Shown: one piece after another, positions 22,611-33,379 of the stretch
How the letters are laid out: every line of letters begins with the position of its first letter
Numbering within the stretch: position 1 is the stretch's first letter
Assembly (NCBI GenBank): GCA_030998225.1
Contig: JAPYXD010000704.1
Location: forward strand, 12,648,001 to 12,712,000
DNA from: Diplolepis rosae
Lineage: Eukaryota > Arthropoda > Insecta > Hymenoptera > Diplolepididae
Length of the DNA: 64,000 nt
Direction: 5' to 3'
The notes under the pieces: generated by a model
Database searches by the model: none
The model's input: only the letters and a program-made list of their open reading frames with translations
Told to the model about the DNA's origin: nothing
Position numbers and translations under genes: made by a program

Positions 22611-22697
22611 GTCTTGATAAGGACCGAAAAATCGGTCGAAACGTTGACGTACTTTGAAAATAAAACAACTTTACAAAACCGGAAAGGCCATTCACTT
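22611..22697 (+). mobile_element. Hammerhead-like retroelement tail, copy 2
   Basis: GTC-TTGATAAG-GACCG-AAAAAT-CGGTC-GAAACGTTGAC, then ACAAAACCGGAAAGGCCATT. Stem II is a perfect 5-bp pair. Same two core differences from a canonical hammerhead as in the copy at 2108. Placed near the right end of C1. No reverse transcriptase adjacent. Confidence 0.45.
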
Positions 22698-22843
22698 TAA
22701 TGTTCAAATGTTAAAATAAATAATGGTGCTGGAATTAAAAAAAAACCCGAAACCTTTTTAAATAAAGTTACTAAACATAAAAAAATTATATGGTAGGTTT
22801 AAACTCAAAAAATAAAAATATAAAAGGTGGCGGATCCCCTTGA

Positions 22844-23305
22844 TGTACATAAATACCAGTTATTTTTTCAGGAAATAAATCACGATTTTATGGCATCTTG
22901 AATCTTTGTGTACCTTGTTGCTGTTTTCTCAAACATCGAGAACAATCTCTAATGCTTGATATGAATTTCAAGCACGAATAAAGACAAAAAATCAACAAAA
23001 TAAAGGGCCTTTGATGTATGAGACTATAAAAATAAAGAATGTGAGATACTTGGACAAAATTCTCAAAAGTGAGTTAATACAAAAAAATATCCTAAAATCA
23101 TACCTTATACATATCATGCTATTGATATAATATTCTCAAAGATGTGTACTACGTTTTATAGAAAATACCAGAATATATTCAGGTAATTTTATTTTTTTAC
23201 GTTCGTTCGCTTACCTCAAGAAAATAAAAATTTCACAGATTCTCTTTTTATTAAGATTGATAGTAAAAATGTCAAGAATGTTAAAAAATCTATGTTCAAG
23301 TCTTA
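22844..23305. other. AT-rich DNA, no gene seen
   Basis: No repeat partner or coding sequence found between C1 and A2. Confidence 0.4.
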
Positions 23306-23976
23306 TTAAGGTAGTTCCGTCACGAAAATTAGACCTCAGGCAAAAATAGATAATTTTGCTTTCAAGAATAGCAATATTATTATTGAAGGGCTAATTTGAA
23401 AAAGAAAAGATTATTTTTCATGAAAAAAATTTGAAACACAAAAAAATAATTTTATTAATAAATTTTATTTTTTCCCAAACTTATTTTCATATCGCTTCGA
23501 GCCAAATTTTTAAAAATGATGCGATTCTAATAAATCACGGTTCATTTTTTTAGGAAAAAGATTCTCTACAACATGACAGTTTCCTATTTTTGAAATTGAA
23601 TTAATTATCATCAAATACAGCAATTTGTTTATAAAAATTTTGTTTTGAAAAATTGTTTTTTTATAATTTCAGCCATTAGAGGATTCATTTTCAAAAATTG
23701 GAAACTGTCATGTTGTAGAGAATGTTTTTCCTAAAAAAATGAACCGTGATTTATTAGAATCGCGTCATTTTTAAAAATTTGGTTCGAAGCGATAAGAAAA
23801 AAAGTTGGGTCAAAAATAAAATTTATTAATAAAATTATTTTTTTGTGTTTCAAATTTGTTTCATGAAAAATAATCTTTTCTCTTTCAAATTAGCCCTTCA
23901 ATAATAATATTGCTATTCTTGAAAGCAAAATTATCTATTTTTGCCTGAGGTCTAATTTTCATGAGGGCTACCTTAA
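23306..23976. mobile_element. Family A TTAA palindrome, copy A2, complete
   Basis: 671 bp between TTAA at 23306-23309 and 23973-23976. Arms TTAAGGTAGTTCCGTCACGA / CATGAGGGCTACCTTAA, mirrored throughout (AATTAGACCTCAGGCAAAAA and its complement, GCAATATTATTATTGAAGGG and its complement). Centre near 23640. Non-coding. Confidence 0.92.
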
Positions 23977-25376
23977 TGCCGTGCAGTTACAAAATATTCA
24001 TCCACTTCATCATGTAATGATTAAAGTTCTAAATTGTTAAAAATTAAAACACAATTTAGAACACAATAAAAATTATGTAACGCTTTGGTTTGTTGTGATT
24101 TTGAAGTTTTTATTCGCTGATCGTAAACTTAATTAATTAGGGAGACAAACAAAATATTATTTGGGGATGGTGAAATGTCTGATGGACCACAATTGGTCGG
24201 CTAAAGATTACGGAGAAAATCGATTGGGTTTTTCACGAGTTTCAAGTTAGACACAATTGACGAAGTGATTGAACTAAAGTGAGAACTATTGGTTTCACAA
24301 ACTAAGAAACTTTGATCACATTTCTAACGAGTGGATTGAGTTAAAGTGAGCATGAAATTAACTTTGATTGATGTGTTGCACTTTAGAATTGGATATTTTA
24401 TTAATATACGTTTATTCAATTGTTTTTAATTACAATTGCAAAAACACTATTTCATAAAAATATTACGATTGTTGTCAGTAACAAAAAAAAAACCAAAGTT
24501 AAATTTTTCTTAATAATTAATAACTATAACTATTATAAATACCGTAGATTTTTACTATAGATACTATAGACTTCTTTATTTTTATATTATTCGGTACTTT
24601 ACGGATTGCATTGAAGAATCGAGAAAATAGCGAAGTGAAGGTAACGAACTTTACTGACAGGTAATACGAAACGTGTTGAGAATTAGAATGCAATGTTCAG
24701 TAAATATATTCCTCTCCTTTTGATAAATTACAGACTCCTATTCTATACTTTGATTTTTAATTACATTTGCATCTCAATATTGAGTTTAATCTTCATTTTC
24801 TTAAAAACAAAATCAGAAAAATTATATTTTCTGTTGGTATTATTAATAAATTAGGTAGATGAGTTCCAATTTCAATAATTAATACATATGCATTAAATTA
24901 TTAACATATTTAAATTGCAATATATTATTATTCATTGTAATTCATCCCAACGGCACTATAAAGAGCAATATAGTTAAATTGCTTTAATATTGAAATTCTC
25001 AACTTAATTTTTATGTAATTATTGGTCCGAGTATTTCGTATTAAACCGAGGGAATTTTCAATTCAAATGTTTTTGGTAAATTCTAGCTGATAGTTTTGAA
25101 CGTGATTATTTATAAAATTTCAATCATACATTAATAATTTTATTACAAGGGAGGTTTAGAGAACATTTATGGCATAACATTTTATCGGCGCTTTATTTGG
25201 CCTGACACTAAATTTTAATTAAAAAAGGATCAATTGTTCCGCAGAAAGTGTGGAAATTAATAACCTGACAATGACCAGGTTGAAAAATACTTAACGGTTA
25301 TTGCGTTCCTGCCGGTTGCCCTTTCACCATCGTCACCCATTTTTCTTCACCCTCTGCCCCAGACACATTTTTTACA
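23977..25376. other. AT-rich DNA, no gene seen
   Basis: About 1.4 kb without shared repeats. 25200-25380 is somewhat less A/T-rich. No open frame longer than chance and no RNA gene were found. Confidence 0.4.
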
Positions 25377-25746
25377 ATTTTAATTATACCTCATTTTATC
25401 CTTAAAGCCTAATCCATTGCAGATCAAAAACTGACTGATGGAATAAAGTAGACAAATAATGAACACATGAATAATGAACTTTTATAATAGTATTTACGTT
25501 TTTATTCGAGGAATTTAGAATTTTTTTTTAATTTTATAATTTTTATTTTGCATGCAAATTAATTTTCAACAATTTCTTTTGCGAATTTTAAGTTTCTACA
25601 TATTTTTGTCAGTGGCATAGAATATTTTTTATAAAAATTTATAAAAACAAGTTAAACATTTTTTTTGATAATGGCATAAATGATAATAAAATTTTTTAAC
25701 TAATGATTCCAATTTGAAGGCAAAATGTTAATTTTATAAGAATATA

Positions 25747-25789
25747 TTGGGTTGTCCCAGAAGTAATTTCCGATTCAAACCCGAACTCT
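25747..25789 (+). mobile_element. Mariner-like terminal sequence
   Basis: TA followed by TTGGGTTGTCCCAGAAGTAA and TTTCCGATT, close in form to mariner terminal repeats known from insects. No matching inverted end and no transposase remain. It appears to be the outer edge of the O2 repeat before the hAT insertion split them. Confidence 0.6.
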
Positions 25790-25797
25790 TCCCAACG

Positions 25798-26370
25798 CAG
25801 CGTTGCCAGACAGTACCATAATTATGTAATCGTACCATAATTTTGACTCTTGTACCATGTACCATCCTTCGTGTACCATACCTCTTAAATGTACCATAAT
25901 TCAAAAATATTTCTATTTTTTCTTTTTCATTTAACCAGAATGAAATGAAAACAAAAGCAGAATAGCTATTATCCAATGAGAATTGTTTTCTGCCCTATAT
26001 TTACGTAAAGTCATTCCAAAGACAATTACATATTATACTTGCTTTTTATAGATTATAAGCTGTTTTATGAAAAAAAATGTTCTTTAATAAGAGTTACTTC
26101 AAGTAAATGTTATAAAATACAAAGACTTGAAAAATTTGGAACTGTGTTGTGATTATTATTAGAATAGTTTTATTTAAACATAATATTATTATATTTATTA
26201 ACAAAATGTTACTAGCATTTTTAATATGAAAAATATTAAACTTTGAAGTATTTGAAGATATACTGATTTGAATTTCGCGCCGCGCATGCGTCTTGTAAAC
26301 ACGTACCATAGTGTAACATCATTTTAACATGCCGATTCCATTATTTCGCTCCGTGTGTCTGGCAACGCTG
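25798..26370. mobile_element. hAT-like element with perfect 8-bp target duplication
   Basis: Terminal inverted repeat CAGCGTTGCCAGACA at 25798 and TGTCTGGCAACGCTG ending at 26370. TCCCAACG is found immediately on both sides (25790-25797, 26371-26378). An 8-bp duplication and CAG start are hAT hallmarks. The left third repeats GTACCAT about seven times. No transposase, 573 bp, so non-autonomous. Removing one TCCCAACG rejoins the host O2/mariner sequence. Confidence 0.88.
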
Positions 26371-26650
26371 TCCCAACGTCCAAACAAAAGTATTATTATT
26401 TCAAAAATTCGAAACCGCTTGAATACTCAAAATACAAAAAACACGACCAAATTTGGACCAAAATCCCCACATTTGAACAAACAACCATGAGAAAACAAAC
26501 AAAAAAGGAGAAAAGAAAAAAGAAGGCAACCTTTCAAAACCCCTTCCTTCATTTTCTTTCTTTCGCCCTCTTTTCTTTATTACCCACCACCATTTACATA
26601 AACAGAAAAATAAAAACAAAACTACTCGTAAAGTAAATTTTCTTGAAGTT
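26371..26650. repeat. Repeat O, copy 2, left arm (right arm 28200-28313)
   Basis: ACGTCCAAACAAAAGTATTA, then AAATTCGAAACCGC and ACCAAATTTGGACCAAAAT, match the O1 foldback at 47210-47467 (whose right edge reads ATACTTTTGTTTGGACGT). The complementary arm (TTGGTCCAAATTTGGTCCTG) is at 28275-28305. The two arms are separated by palindrome P1, so P1 inserted into O2. Confidence 0.7.
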
Positions 26651-26666
26651 TCTAGATTCTGCGAAA

Positions 26667-28140
26667 CTAGACCAAGCAACAGGGAATTTGTTATGACATT
26701 ATTTATTTCAGAAAACGGACTGCGCCATCAGAAGAGAGGTTGGTCATAGAGTAATTGTGTCATGTTTTGGACAACGAAATATGATTTATAAATTTTTATT
26801 AACATTTAAGACAAAAAAATCGCACTTTTCTTAGTTTTTTGTTTATAAAATTAAAGGTAATTATCCAGTCTTGATGACATTAATTGAAAAGTTGTATAAA
26901 ACTTAATTTCGAACAATATGAGTCGTCGCTTGATCTGATTGGATAATTAGAAGCGGAGAAAATTCGGAAAAACCGGGAAATTGAGCTTTTGTTAAACAAA
27001 TTAATATCTCAGTTAATTTTTAACTTTTCAGGTTGAGGTTTGGTGGAAAAGTTACCGACTTTATGCTCTTCAAATGTATAAAAAAAAGGACACTTTAAGA
27101 TAATACGTTTCCGCGCTATTGACACTTTAATTTATTTCATGCGTTAATTGTAAAATGTGTGCTTGCCGCAGAGGTGGTCCGATTTTTATTTTGAAAATGG
27201 CTTTTAAAAATATAAATCAAGCACAACAGAACGTCAATCTTGGTTTTTCGCTGAAATGATGCAAAGTTTATTAAAAAAAGGTCCAAACATGGCTCTAAAT
27301 GCTTGAACGCAGCAAAGTGACACAGTGAGCCTACTCGCCTTCTCCCCCCACCACTGTTACTTTGCTGCGTTCAAGCGTTTAGAGCCATGTTTGGACCTTC
27401 TTACATTCTCATCATGGATGAGAAGGTATTGGTTTTATGTGAAAAATCACTTTTGAAATTTTTATCAAATCTTTACGTTCTGAGACCCCCTGAGTCAGAA
27501 AAAACGGTTTTTACGATTTTTTTAATAAACTTTGCAACATTTTAGCGAAAAGAAAAATTGACGTTCTGTTGTGCTTGATTTATATTTTTAAAAGCCGTTT
27601 TCAAAATAAAAATCGGACCACCTTTGCGGCAAGCAGACATTTTACAATTAACGCATGAAATAAATTAAAGTGTCAATAGCGCGGAAACGTATTATCTTAA
27701 AGTGTTCTTTTTTTTATACATTTGAAGAGCATAAAGTCGGTTACTTTTCCACCAAACCTCAACCTCAAAAGTTAAAAATTAACTGAGATATTAATTTGTT
27801 TAACAAAAGCTCAATTTCCCGGTTTTTCCGAATTATCTCCGCTTCTAATTATCCAATCAGATCAAGCGACGACTCATATTGTTCGAAATTAAGTTTTCTA
27901 CAACTTTTCAATTAATGTCATCAAGACTGGATAATTGCCTTTAATTTTATAAACAAAAAACTAAAAAAAGTCAGATTTTTTTTGTCTTAAATGTTAATAA
28001 AAATTTATAAATAATATTTCGTTGTCCAAAACATGACACAATTACTCTATGACCAACCTCTCTTCTGATGGCGCAGTCCGTTTTCTGAAATAAATAATGT
28101 CATAAATCATTCATAACAAATTCCCTGTTGCTTGGTCTAA
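26667..28140. mobile_element. Palindrome P1 (1.47 kb) inside O2
   Basis: Left arm TAGACCAAGCAACAGGGAAT..., right arm mirrored and ending ATTCCCTGTTGCTTGGTCTA, with AAC on both outer flanks (possible 3-bp duplication). Arms of ~600 bp match closely, including GACTGCGCCATCAGAAGAGA and GCACAACAGAACGTCAAT. Near the centre TTGAACGCAGCAAAGT and its complement enclose a C-rich spacer. The right arm is interrupted by an N fragment. Confidence 0.85.
27401..27517 (-). mobile_element. Family N fragment inserted in P1
   Basis: ACATTCTCATCATGGATGAG through GAGACCCCCTGAGTC and GGTTTTTACGA equals the first ~115 bp of N1 (14745-14860). The mirror-image left arm of P1 lacks it, so it is a clean later insertion of one N end. 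That is the pattern of a 5'-truncated retroelement read on the minus strand, or of an internally deleted element. Confidence 0.75.
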
Positions 28141-28837
28141 ACAGAGAAAGTTCTACGTCCCCATGGAGGGTTATAGGAGACATGATTTTTTTTTATTTTT
28201 TTATTTTTATTTATTTTTTTTTTATAGGATTTCAGCCCTTTTGTTTGTTTTTTCATGGTTATTTATTCAAATGTGGTGATTTTGGTCCAAATTTGGTCCT
28301 GTTTTTTGTATATTCATATAAAATTAATATTTTGCCTTCAACTTGAAATTAAAAGATAAAAAATTTTATTATCATTTGTGCCATTATCGAAAAAAAATGA
28401 TTAACTTGTTTTTATAAAATTTAAGAAACTTCGACAAAGGCTTAAACAACGGGTGAAAATTAATTTTAGGAGAGAATTAAAAATCGTTCCGGTTGTCACA
28501 TGTATGCAAAATAAAAATTATAAAATTAAAAAAAAATCTAAATTCCTTGAATAAAAACGTAAATACTATTATAAAACTTCATGATTTGTCTACTTTATTC
28601 CATCAGTCAGTTTTTGATCTGAAATGGATTAGGCTTTAAGGATAAAAGGAGGTATAATTTACAAATAATATTTTGGTTAAAAAATGTGTGAGAATATTGA
28701 TCAAAGAAATTATAGGGTGGAGAAATGTATCGCGTTTGTGGGTTTTTGGTAAGACGTAGCATTTAGCCAATATAATGTCGATTAAAGTAAGTTAATTGTT
28801 GTGAAACTTTTTTTATTTTAAGGAATGAATGACATCA

Positions 28838-29109
28838 CTCTATAAATCTGAAACAGTCAAATTTTCACAGATTGAATCAGTGATTTGCCTTTTCACTGAT
28901 TCACCAATGAAAAAATATATTTCACTGTTAAATCAGTTGATTATCACTGATTGAATCAGTGCAAAAAATGTTTTCACTGTTAAATCAGTTAATTTTTACT
29001 GAATCAATCAGTTGAATTTGACTGATTTACAGTAACCTCTCTTTAGCTATTTGAATCAGTCAAATTTCACTGACAGTCAGTAGATTTTGACTGATTCATA
29101 TTTAGAGAG
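28838..29109 (+). mobile_element. Family M element, copy 3
   Basis: CTCTATAAATCTGAAACAG to TGATTCATATTTAGAGAG with CA on both sides (28836-28837, 29110-29111) in place of the usual TA. It lies inside an N fragment: host CATCA resumes as CGACACTCGCG, as in the complement of N1 near 15830. Confidence 0.85.
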
Positions 29110-29232
29110 CACGACACTCGCGTTTCACGCTCGATTTTCTCTATACATTTCTGTAACTTTCTAATAATTTAAATGATTAGAAAAAATCTGTTTTCTTCAA
29201 AATACTAAAAAAGAAAGGGAAAAAATTCGTAA
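29110..29232 (-). mobile_element. Family N fragment (end with decayed hairpin)
   Basis: ACACTCGCGTTTCACGCTCG and then ATTTTCTCTATACATTTCTG is the complement of N1 15770-15830. The GCGCGAAGCGC hairpin has decayed here to GCGTTTCACGC. Confidence 0.7.
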
Positions 29233-29240
29233 ACTGTTTT

Positions 29241-29913
29241 TAAGGTAGTTGATCCACGAAAATTAGACCTCAGGAAAAAATAGATAATTTTGCTTTCAAG
29301 AATAGGAATATTATTATTGAAGTGCTATTTTGGAAGAGAAAATATTAATTTCCATGAAAAAAATTTGAAATACAGAAAAATAATTTTATTTGTAAATTTT
29401 ATTTTTGACCCAACTTTTTTTCTTATCGCTTCTACCAAATTTAAAAAAATTATGCGATTTTAATAAATTACAAATCAATTTTTCAAGAAAAAGATTCCCT
29501 ACAACTTAACCATTTCCAATTTTTGAAAATGAATGAATTATTATAAAATCCAGCAATTTGTTTGTAAAAATTTCGTTTTGGAAAATGTTTTTTTAATGGC
29601 TTCAGTTATTAAAGAATTTTTTTTTTTAAATCAGAAACGGTGAAGTTGTCAGAAATCTTTTGTCTGAAAAAATGATTCATGATTTATTAGAATCACATAA
29701 TTTTTTAAAATTTGGTAAGAAGCGATAAGTAAAAAAGTTGGGTCAAAAATCAAATATATTAATAAAATTATTTTTGTGTGTTTCAAATTTTTTTCATGTA
29801 AAATAATCTTTTCTCCTTCAATATAGCCCTTCAATAATAATATTGCTATTCTTGAAAGCAAAAATATCTATTTTTGCCTGAGGTCTAATTTTCGTGGATG
29901 AAAACTACCTTAA
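29241..29913. mobile_element. Family A TTAA palindrome, copy A3, complete
   Basis: TTAAGGTAGTTGATCCACGA at the left and CGTGGATGAAAACTACCTTAA at the right, 673 bp, mirrored arms, TTAA at 29241-29244 and 29910-29913. Confidence 0.92.
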
Positions 29914-30702
29914 GTCTCTTAAGAATGTTAGAACTACTGTTTTGTGATATTTTAAAGGATTTTTTGTTACTGGGATATGGGTGAAAGTATTCGAAAGGAG
30001 GTCAGTAATTTTTGTGTTATAAGTCGATTTTTTAAGACAGATAGTAAGGTTGTCTTTGTCAGCATTGGTGAAAAATGTATATTGGTTGCTACTCGGAATT
30101 CCAATAATCATGTTTACAATAGCGCGTGGAAGTGGCAAGCTCTTTTTGGATCTATTCGGATATTCCAAGACTGTAACGTACTTGGATTTCTAAACAGAAC
30201 CTGTACTCTTTTCTGTTTGGATTGCTAGATTAAATTTTTCCCTTGGTACTCTAAATCTAACTTGATACTGGGATTTATTCAAATGTTTACCAGATTGACT
30301 TCGAAATCGAAGTAAAGACAAATAGAAAGCAGCTTAATGTTGTTTAGAGATTTCAAATAGAACCCATTAATCTGTTGGGTTCTATTTGGAATTTTTCGTT
30401 TGTGTTGTTAATCTATTCTGCTGAATAGTGTCTTTGGTTATCTTTGGTTAAGTCAAAGAAAATTTAGTTGAGTTAACTCTAATATTTGTTTGATTTAAAC
30501 AAATCGTATCTAAACAAACCGTCTTGGGTTGCATGAAACAATTTCTTTGGCTAAATCTACCAAAAATTTGGTCAACCGTATAAAAAGCAAATTTGTTTGT
30601 TTCGAATATTTTTCTGAATGAAATTTATTTTTTATCAATTATTGTTGTTGTTTATTTGTTTTTATTTAAGTATTTGTATTTATATGTGGACCTGTTGGTT
30701 GT
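29914..30702. other. AT-rich DNA, no gene seen
   Basis: Overlapping frames on opposite strands (29905-30168 minus, 29977-30228 plus) have less biased composition than the surroundings but show no motif I recognise. AACAAAT/TTTGTTTG words recur around 30480-30610. Confidence 0.35.
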
Positions 30703-31548
30703 TTAGGTTGTTCGTTCACAAAAATTAGATCTCAGGCAAAAATAGATAATTTTGCTTTCAAGAATAGCAATATTATTATTGAAGGGCTAATTTGAAAGAG
30801 AAAAGATTATTTTTCATGAAAACAATTTGAAACCCAAAAAAATAATTTTATTAATACATTTTATTTTTGCCCAAACTTATTTTCTTATTGCTTCGAGCCA
30901 AATTTTAAAAAATGATGCATTTCTAATAAATTACGGTTCATCTTTTTAGGAAAAAGATTCTCTGCAACATGACTGTTTCCTATTTTTGAAATTGAATTAA
31001 TTATTATCAAATACAGCAATTTGTTCATAAAAATTTTGTTTTGAAAAGTAGTTTTTTTATAATTTCAACCATTAAAGAATTCATTTTCAAAAATTGGAAA
31101 CGGTCAAGTTGTAAAGAATATTTTTCCCAAAATAATGAACCGTAATTTATTAAACTGAGAAAAAAATTCTATTGAATCAAAAGCATGTATACTATGAATT
31201 CATAAAAATATACTACAAGAGCCAATAAATATATTACTAATTCTATAGCATATTGATTTGAATCCGTGATATACATGCTTTTGTAAAGAAATGCTATTGA
31301 TTCAATAGCATTTTTTTCTCAGTGTAAAATTGCATAATTTTTAAAAATTTGTCTCGAAGCAATAAGAAAATAAGTTTGGGCAAAAATAAAATTTATTAAT
31401 AAAATAATTTTTTTGTGTTTCAAATTATTTTCATGAAAAATAATCTTTTTGTTTTCAAATTAGCCCTTCAATCATAATATTGCTGTTCTTAAAAGCAAAA
31501 TTATCTATTTTTGCCTGAGGTCTAATTTTCGTGAACGAACTACCTTAA
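30703..31548. mobile_element. Family A TTAA palindrome, copy A4, with nested element
   Basis: Left end has TTAG (mutated TTAA) then GTTGTTCGTTCACAAAAATT; right end GTGAACGAACTACCTTAA (TTAA 31545-31548). The right arm is interrupted at 31153-31324 by a small TA-flanked element. Without it the length is about 674 bp, as in other copies. Confidence 0.9.
31153..31324. mobile_element. Small inverted-repeat element inside A4 (172 bp)
   Basis: AACTGAGAAAAAAATTCTAT and the inverted end AATAGCATTTTTTTCTCAGTG, flanked by TA. Arms also share TTGAATCAA and AAGCATGTATA. The uninterrupted A family sequence (TTTATTAAAATTGCATAATT) is restored when it is removed. Confidence 0.85.
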
Positions 31549-33371
31549 CAGAGTGACGTAAATTAGTATTTCAAAAATTGTTTCATAAAATGATTTTTTA
31601 TCCGAAACTTCAGACTTTGGTAGAGAACTAAATGGCGCATCTTCCTTGTATAATAATCAATATTTTTATTTCAAAAATTTCAAAAAACTCTCTATTAAGT
31701 ACTAAAACTAATTAATGTTTCTTTCTCTATTCGTCGCTGTACTTGAATTTTGAAAATATTCACACGAATAATAAACATTTCAACATTTTTTAAACATTTT
31801 CAGATATTAGATAAATACGTTAGTAATCATCTGATTGAATAAAAAATTAATTCAATGGTCCCTAAAGTAAGCTGATTGAATCAAAAAGGAGTTGTAACTG
31901 TCTTCATGTAGGTTGTACAATAAATCAAGTGAACTATATCGATAGTCGTTTTGTTTTACTGAAACTATCGTCCAGATAGCTTTGGGTAAAATAGGTTAAA
32001 GATAATCGTGTAGATAACGTAGGGCGAGCGCTTCTCGAAAACGCAAACACCCTATTGTTCTTCCAAACATATGAGTATGAATATGTATATATATATATAC
32101 GCATAGTTACACATGTACGATGCAAACATAAACTTGTTGGAGAGTAAAACGCGTTGTATGTACACAAAAACTTTCTAGTTACGTGTTTACAGATCATTTC
32201 AGATGACAATTACCAATTTCACTAACTGTTGACCCAATTTGCTAATTCCAGCTAGCTCTATTCATAGTTCGGGTCTAAGTTACAAGTATCCTGTATTAAA
32301 CTAAGAGTTTTTATGTACAACGTTCTAGAAATATAAAATTTGATAAAAAACAAGGTTTTTTTAGAGGCTCCATTTTAAAAGAGTTAATTATAATTTCATT
32401 CATAAATAATATTTTTACGCTCTTGAAGTTTCCCATAAATTCACATACTTTGTCAGTTTATTTTAATCTATTAAATAAGCAATTTTAATTAACTCAAAAT
32501 GGCATTAAAAACGCATATTTAGGAATTAGTCTTTTCTCTCATTCGTTGATTTATTGTATTAAAGATTCTAATCAATTCAACTTTATTATCAACTCTAATT
32601 ATTTAAATAAATTCGATTTGCATTACTTTAATAATAATTATGTCTTTCACTGACTTATCCTCATCCATAAGCGAGGATCATTCAATTCTAACTTAAAACG
32701 AGAAATCTTCGAATAAGGTAAGTATTTACGTAGCTGTGACGTAACAACTGTAAGAAACTCGCCCTTGAAGAAGAGATTGAAAGGAATAACCAAAATTTTC
32801 GTTTCCTTCAGCAAATTATATTACACCAAAAAACAGGAAAGCATTGAAGTTTCTTACCGCAATGTTCTAAAAAATTATCCAACTCTCATGCTATTAATGT
32901 TTTGGTTTCCTTTTGATGCTTTCATCCTATTGGAATTCGAGCAACTTCGCTAATTCAGAATCAGAGAAAATACGACCAGAATACCATGTAGAATGATAAC
33001 CTCGATGGAATGTTGTCTTAGAACTTGAAACTGGTTTCAGGAAGTGGACCCTTCTTGTGCTACTTCCTGTTCCATGTTTCCTCTACACCCAGAGAAGTAT
33101 ATGTTCTACAAAATGAAATCGTCTCTGGCTCGTGTCGAGCTGACACGAGTTAAGACGAGGAGATGGGAGAAAGGAAAAAGTGAAAAAGAACAAAATAAAA
33201 GATAGTGGATACAGTTTATCGAGTGACTACGAGCAGCCACCTCGCCGATGACTTTATTTTCCTTTCGCCTTTTTCATACGTTTTTTTTACTCTATCTCTT
33301 CTCTAATAGAAGATACTTATGACAGCTCTCAAGCCCAGTGTCTGCCATAATATGCTTGTGGGTTTTGCAGT
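31549..33371. other. AT-rich DNA, no gene seen
   Basis: Likely non-repetitive within the window. Contains a (TA)n patch near 32085-32100 and a perfect 8-bp hairpin CTCGTGTC/GACACGAG at 33129-33149. 33090-33270 is purine-rich with GACGAGGAGATGGGAG. Frames at 31934-32209 and 32765-32953 have no recognisable domain. Could be unique host DNA. Confidence 0.35.
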
Positions 33372-33379
33372 CATAATAC

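Larger units (their letters stand above)
16261..22843. mobile_element. Family C giant TTAA element C1 carrying inverted satellite arrays (6.6 kb)
   Basis: Left end TTAAGGGGATCTGTCACCTT at 16261. Right end, read inverted, is TCAAGGGGATCCGCCACCTT from 22843; one TTAA is mutated. Related one-ended copies at 8682, 43171 and 45082. The interior is arranged as an inverted structure: left array 16892-18040, centre 18060-19440, right array 19441-21675 in the opposite orientation. The conserved words AGTACCTTTATTTAAAAAGG (left, 16858) and its diverged complement (right, 22750) lie at matching distances outside the arrays. No transposase found. Later insertions: SINE (16441), A' (21812) and a hammerhead-like tail (22611). 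Confidence 0.75.
25378..28660. repeat. 3.3-kb nested foldback
   Basis: Outer arms 25378-25746 and about 28314-28660 are inverted copies: ATTATACCTCATTTTATCC / GGATAAAAGGAGGTATAAT, AAAAACTGACTGATGGAATA and its complement, GGCAAAATGTTAATTTTATA and its complement. The interior holds a mariner-like end (25747), a hAT element (25798), repeat O arms, and palindrome P1 (26667-28140) with its own N insertion. Confidence 0.8.

Noticed and set aside
23977..25376. Unique block as a possible host exon region
   Set aside because: No frame of useful length and no splice-flanked coding stretch could be defended by eye.
26355..26679. Lysine-rich frame 26355-26636 and its opposite-strand partner as genes
   Set aside because: Both arise from the A/G-rich arm of foldback O.
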